Assembly (NCBI GenBank): GCA_051745855.1
Contig: JBNJEK010000001.1
Location: 1-64,000 of the forward strand
Origin: UBA5352 sp041685545
GTDB taxonomy: Bacteria; Armatimonadota; Zipacnadia; Zipacnadales; UBA5352
Reading direction: 5' to 3'
Length of the DNA stretch: 64,000 bases
Each line of letters opens with the position of its first letter. Position 1 is the stretch's first letter. Shown piece by piece: positions 61,450-64,000 of this stretch. The notes below the pieces were generated by a model. That model ran no database searches. It saw nothing but the letters and a program-made list of their open reading frames with translations, and was not told the DNA's origin. The translations under genes and the position numbers were made by a program.

Positions 61450-62781
61450 GTGGCAGCCGAGGCGCGGACAGAAGGTTCAAAGACATTCATCGATCGCGTT
61501 GAGGATCTGCTCTGGCCACTGACGATCGTGCTTGTGCTGATCGCCCCGAGCCAGTTTTCGTACGCTCTTGACCCGAAGGACGGCCCGTTCATACTTTACG
61601 CCGACCTCTTCGCGGCGGCTCTCTTCGGGCTGTGGGCACTGGTGGTGCTGATCGGGCGGCGCTGGAAGAAGATAGCATATCCGCCAGCGGCGATCTGGGC
61701 GCTGCTTGCTGTGGCCGCGATCTCCGCGCTCGGGGCGACGAGCCTTTCTTCTGCGGTGGTGGAGATCGCCCAGCTCGGCCTCTACTTCGTGGCGGTCTAC
61801 GCGCTTTTCGCCAATATCGTGCGCGGACAACACCGGCTGGTGCTGATCGCGAAGATCGTCGCCATCGGGACCACGGTAGCCATCGGCTTTGCGCTCTATC
61901 AGTACTTCACCGTGGATGACCCGATGGACGTGAGGGGTACATTCGGCAACCGGAACGTATACTCCGCGTACCTCGTGATGGTGCTTCCGCTGCTCTACGG
62001 GATGGCCATCTGGACGCGCGACACCACGCACCGCGCCTGGTTTTTCGTGGTGGTGGCGCTTGGCGCGATGACGATGCTGGCCGGGCTGCAGTTCTGGTGC
62101 CTGATGCTGGTGCTGCTGGTTCTCAGCGCGCTGAAGAGTCTTCGATGGCTCGGATACTTCGTACTCGGTGCGGCGATCATCATCACACTCTTTGTCGGCG
62201 TGCTGCACACCAACCGCGACGCGGTGTTTGCAGAGGTGACTGATCCGATCGAACGGGGGGAGACGTTCAAGCTCGGTCCGGGGCATGACCCGGAGCATGT
62301 CGTGAAGATGCGCTGGCTCGAGTGGCACCCGGCACTGGTAATGACGGCGGAGAATTTCCCCACAGGCGTGGGTGTCGGTAACTATCAGAGGCACATAGGT
62401 GAATCAAGTTACTGGGGGATGGTCCCTCGCGCAACGAAGATCGAACCGGACACGAACAACTTGTATCTCGTCATTGCGGCCTCGATGGGCTTCGTGGGGC
62501 TGGTGGCGCTGCTGGCGTGGCTGGGACACCACTGGCGCCTCGCCGAGTCCAACTGGACGGAGGCGAAGGACGCCTGGTCGATGGGTGTGTGCTGGGGTCT
62601 GCTCGGCAGCGTTTACGGGATAGTGCTGGTAAACATATTCTCCAGCCTCTTCGTCAGAGGAACAAGCTTAGTGTGGGCGTTGATCTTCGCGATGATAGCT
62701 TCGGTGAGCATTCACGGGTTCGGGGGAAACGATGTTTCGAGCGTCGAGAACGCGTCAAAGCACAGGAGTCGGGAGGACTGA
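61450..62781 (+). CDS. O-antigen ligase/polymerase-like protein (Wzy_C family)
   Basis: Membrane protein of 443 residues with about 11-12 helices. GTFGNRNVYSAYLVMVLPLLYG and ENFPTGVGVGNYQ match the Wzy_C (O-antigen ligase) family, including the large periplasmic loop that would hold the Arg and His used in glycan transfer. It would join the finished glycan to its acceptor or polymerise repeat units outside the inner membrane. GTG start 2 nt after the previous gene. The stop is 2 nt before the secreted carbohydrate-binding-like gene. Confidence 0.88.
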   Translation: MAAEARTEGSKTFIDRVEDLLWPLTIVLVLIAPSQFSYALDPKDGPFILYADLFAAALFGLWALVVLIGRRWKKIAYPPAAIWALLAVAAISALGATSLSSAVVEIAQLGLYFVAVYALFANIVRGQHRLVLIAKIVAIGTTVAIGFALYQYFTVDDPMDVRGTFGNRNVYSAYLVMVLPLLYGMAIWTRDTTHRAWFFVVVALGAMTMLAGLQFWCLMLVLLVLSALKSLRWLGYFVLGAAIIITLFVGVLHTNRDAVFAEVTDPIERGETFKLGPGHDPEHVVKMRWLEWHPALVMTAENFPTGVGVGNYQRHIGESSYWGMVPRATKIEPDTNNLYLVIAASMGFVGLVALLAWLGHHWRLAESNWTEAKDAWSMGVCWGLLGSVYGIVLVNIFSSLFVRGTSLVWALIFAMIASVSIHGFGGNDVSSVENASKHRSRED

Positions 62782-62783
62782 AC

Positions 62784-63332
62784 ATGCGTCGCTTCATCGC
62801 AACAGCCGTTGTCACATCGCTCGTCGTTTTCGTGGTGGCGGGAGTCGCATCAGCCGCCATGGTGAAGATCGTAGTTGACGCGGCCGACTACACCTCGATC
62901 AAGCCGTCGATGGTGAAGACCACGACCGGCTCTGATGCGGTCGCGAACAAGGCGTACATCCAGATCCCGCTGCGCCGGCCGCACGCTACCGAGGAGACGG
63001 GCCCCGCCGATGATGGGAATGCAGTGTACAAGATCAATGTGCCGGCGTCCGGCACGTACCAGCTCTGGGCTCGCACCTGGTGGTACGATTCGTGTGGGAA
63101 CTCCTTCTTCGTGATCGTGGACAACAAGCCGTCGGTTTACATCGAGGATCCCACCTATCAGACATGGCACTGGGTGAAGGGCCCCCGGCTCACACTCAGC
63201 GCGGGGGAGCACACCATCCGCATTCAGAATCGCGAGGATGGTGCGCGGCTCGATCAGTTCATGCTGATCAACAACACGCAGTATGTCCCGACTCGCATTG
63301 AGAGTCGCACATCACAGTACATCGTGAAGTAG
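62784..63332 (+). CDS. Secreted carbohydrate-binding-like protein (CBM6/35-like)
   Basis: Exported protein of 182 residues. Signal peptide FIATAVVTSLVVFVVAGVASA, cut before AMVKI. The mature part has the beta-sandwich look of CBM6/CBM35: DAADYTSIKPSMV, NAVYKINVPASGTYQLWARTWW, WHWVKGPRLTLSAGEHTIRIQNREDGARLDQFML. These segments match the usual Tyr-Trp binding face and the final DQF. GGGAGGA stands 6 nt before the ATG. Found after the ligase gene, it may bind the same exported polysaccharide. Confidence 0.82.
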   Translation: MRRFIATAVVTSLVVFVVAGVASAAMVKIVVDAADYTSIKPSMVKTTTGSDAVANKAYIQIPLRRPHATEETGPADDGNAVYKINVPASGTYQLWARTWWYDSCGNSFFVIVDNKPSVYIEDPTYQTWHWVKGPRLTLSAGEHTIRIQNREDGARLDQFMLINNTQYVPTRIESRTSQYIVK

Positions 63333-63374
63333 CGGACACCACCCCCGAACTTATAACAGGGACTGGAACCGACG

Positions 63375-64000
63375 ATGACCAGGACGCAGCGATCACCCGG
63401 CATCGGAGGCACGCTCGCCGCCATCGCGGCCGCGCTCGTGGTATTGAGCGCGGCTGCAGCGGCACGTACGCCTGCCTTCGCTCAGGATGCGCCGAAGATG
63501 CTCGAAGATACCGCCGAGGCGCCCTACGCCCTCGCGGCCAACCTCCACGTGACAGACCCCGACGCCCTTCACCTGCAGATCTTCCTCGAACGCCAGGATG
63601 CTGACAACGGCTACGTCATCACCTGCACCGCGCGTGAGACATTCGTCGAACGTGTCGTAGACGGTGAGAACGTCCGGATCGGTCACGGCCGACCGATCGG
63701 CGAATTGGTCGCCGACAGCGATCTCGAGTTGACGGTCCGCCGCGACAACTGGCGGATCGTGTTCGTGCTTGACCGGCAGGTGCTCGCGCAGGCGTGGGAC
63801 AGCACCCTTGCCGGCGGCGGAGTCGGGTATTCGGTCACAGGCGGCGAGGTCGGCGATGCGCTGGTTCAGCCGCTCGGCAGGGTGTACATGACCGATGACT
63901 TCATGCGCGTCGGTGAAGAGGCCAGTCAGTGGGAACCTGTCAGCGGCACGTGGGAGACGCAGGAACTGCGGGTAGATGAGCAGAGCGAGCGGATGGAGGC
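63375..64000 (+). CDS. Secreted protein, beta-sandwich-like (partial, runs off the window)
   Basis: The frame opens at ATG 63375 and stays open to the end of the window (at least 208 residues). It has a signal peptide (IAAIAAALVVLSAAAAARTPAFA) cut before QDAPK. The mature part alternates beta strands (ALHLQIFLERQD, GYVITCTARETFVERVVDGE, WRIVFVLDRQVLAQAWDS) and VYMTDDFMRV resembles lectin/laminin-G-type sandwich segments. I cannot name the family. It lies 42 nt after the CBM-like gene and likely belongs to the same surface system. Confidence 0.7.
   Translation, partial: MTRTQRSPGIGGTLAAIAAALVVLSAAAAARTPAFAQDAPKMLEDTAEAPYALAANLHVTDPDALHLQIFLERQDADNGYVITCTARETFVERVVDGENVRIGHGRPIGELVADSDLELTVRRDNWRIVFVLDRQVLAQAWDSTLAGGGVGYSVTGGEVGDALVQPLGRVYMTDDFMRVGEEASQWEPVSGTWETQELRVDEQSERME

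Overview
The window is a high-GC bacterial chromosome segment from an uncultured or little-studied lineage. Several features point to Armatimonadota or a neighbouring heterotrophic phylum: an H-X9-DG type pseudopilin whose N-terminus carries the FPTFARAREKAR string familiar from that phylum, many single-copy Gfo/Idh/MocA oxidoreductases and TIM-barrel sugar isomerases, a UroD-like methyltransferase, a sulfatase, and a ClpC plus PIN/TRAM plus IspDF block. The assignment is an inference from protein style, not a phylogeny. I see no rRNA, tRNA, CRISPR array, phage gene or transposase. Coding density is high, and most start codons are set by a clear GGAGG-type ribosome binding site.

Layout. 0-6 kb: a DegT/DnrJ-family aminotransferase, a convergent ABC exporter, a class III aminotransferase and a dTDP-glucose 4,6-dehydratase-like enzyme (nucleotide-sugar modification). 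6-12 kb: pseudopilin, DUF1444-like protein, UroD-like protein, SlyD-like prolyl isomerase, sulfatase and GAF protein. 12-25 kb: glycan and sugar breakdown, with a secreted glycosidase-like protein, an Asp-box sialidase-fold protein, aldo/keto reductase, Gfo/Idh/MocA, sugar isomerase, esterase-like hydrolase, an ABC/SMC-type ATPase, a secreted phospholipase D-fold protein and an FAD oxidoreductase. 25-30 kb: alpha-glucan phosphorylase, beta-lactamase-fold hydrolase, a PQQ-repeat lipoprotein and a tiny Tat-exported zinc-ribbon lipoprotein.

30.7-34.9 kb (minus strand) is a tight five-gene operon: iron-dependent alcohol dehydrogenase, transketolase N and C subunits, an RpiB/LacAB-family isomerase and a TauE/SafE exporter. 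This gene set matches what a transketolase-type sulfoglycolysis pathway (sulfosugar to C3 sulfonate, then export) would need. The RpiB homologue also lacks the phosphate-binding residues of true RpiB. It is the strongest metabolic lead in the window.

35-49 kb holds more sugar genes, a WD40 double-propeller protein and housekeeping genes: branched-chain aminotransferase, ClpC with an atypical middle domain, the PIN/TRAM membrane protein, the IspD-IspF fusion, a beta-helix protein and an SMP-30-like lactonase. 49.4-64 kb is one co-directional cell-surface polysaccharide locus: orphan E1-beta, GT2, acyl carrier protein, two hydrolases that look like the exosortase-A-associated hydrolases 2 and 1, four GT4 enzymes, a MurJ-type flippase, LipB, a membrane protein, an O-antigen ligase-like protein and two secreted proteins. 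The last gene runs off the window.

Non-coding DNA is rich in palindromes: REP-like hairpins with the core CCGGGCG-AGG-CGCCCGG, a MITE-like element with perfect 21-bp terminal inverted repeats at about 40.2-40.4 kb, and a fold-back array of nested hairpins at about 36.4-36.6 kb whose two halves keep base pairing while changing sequence.
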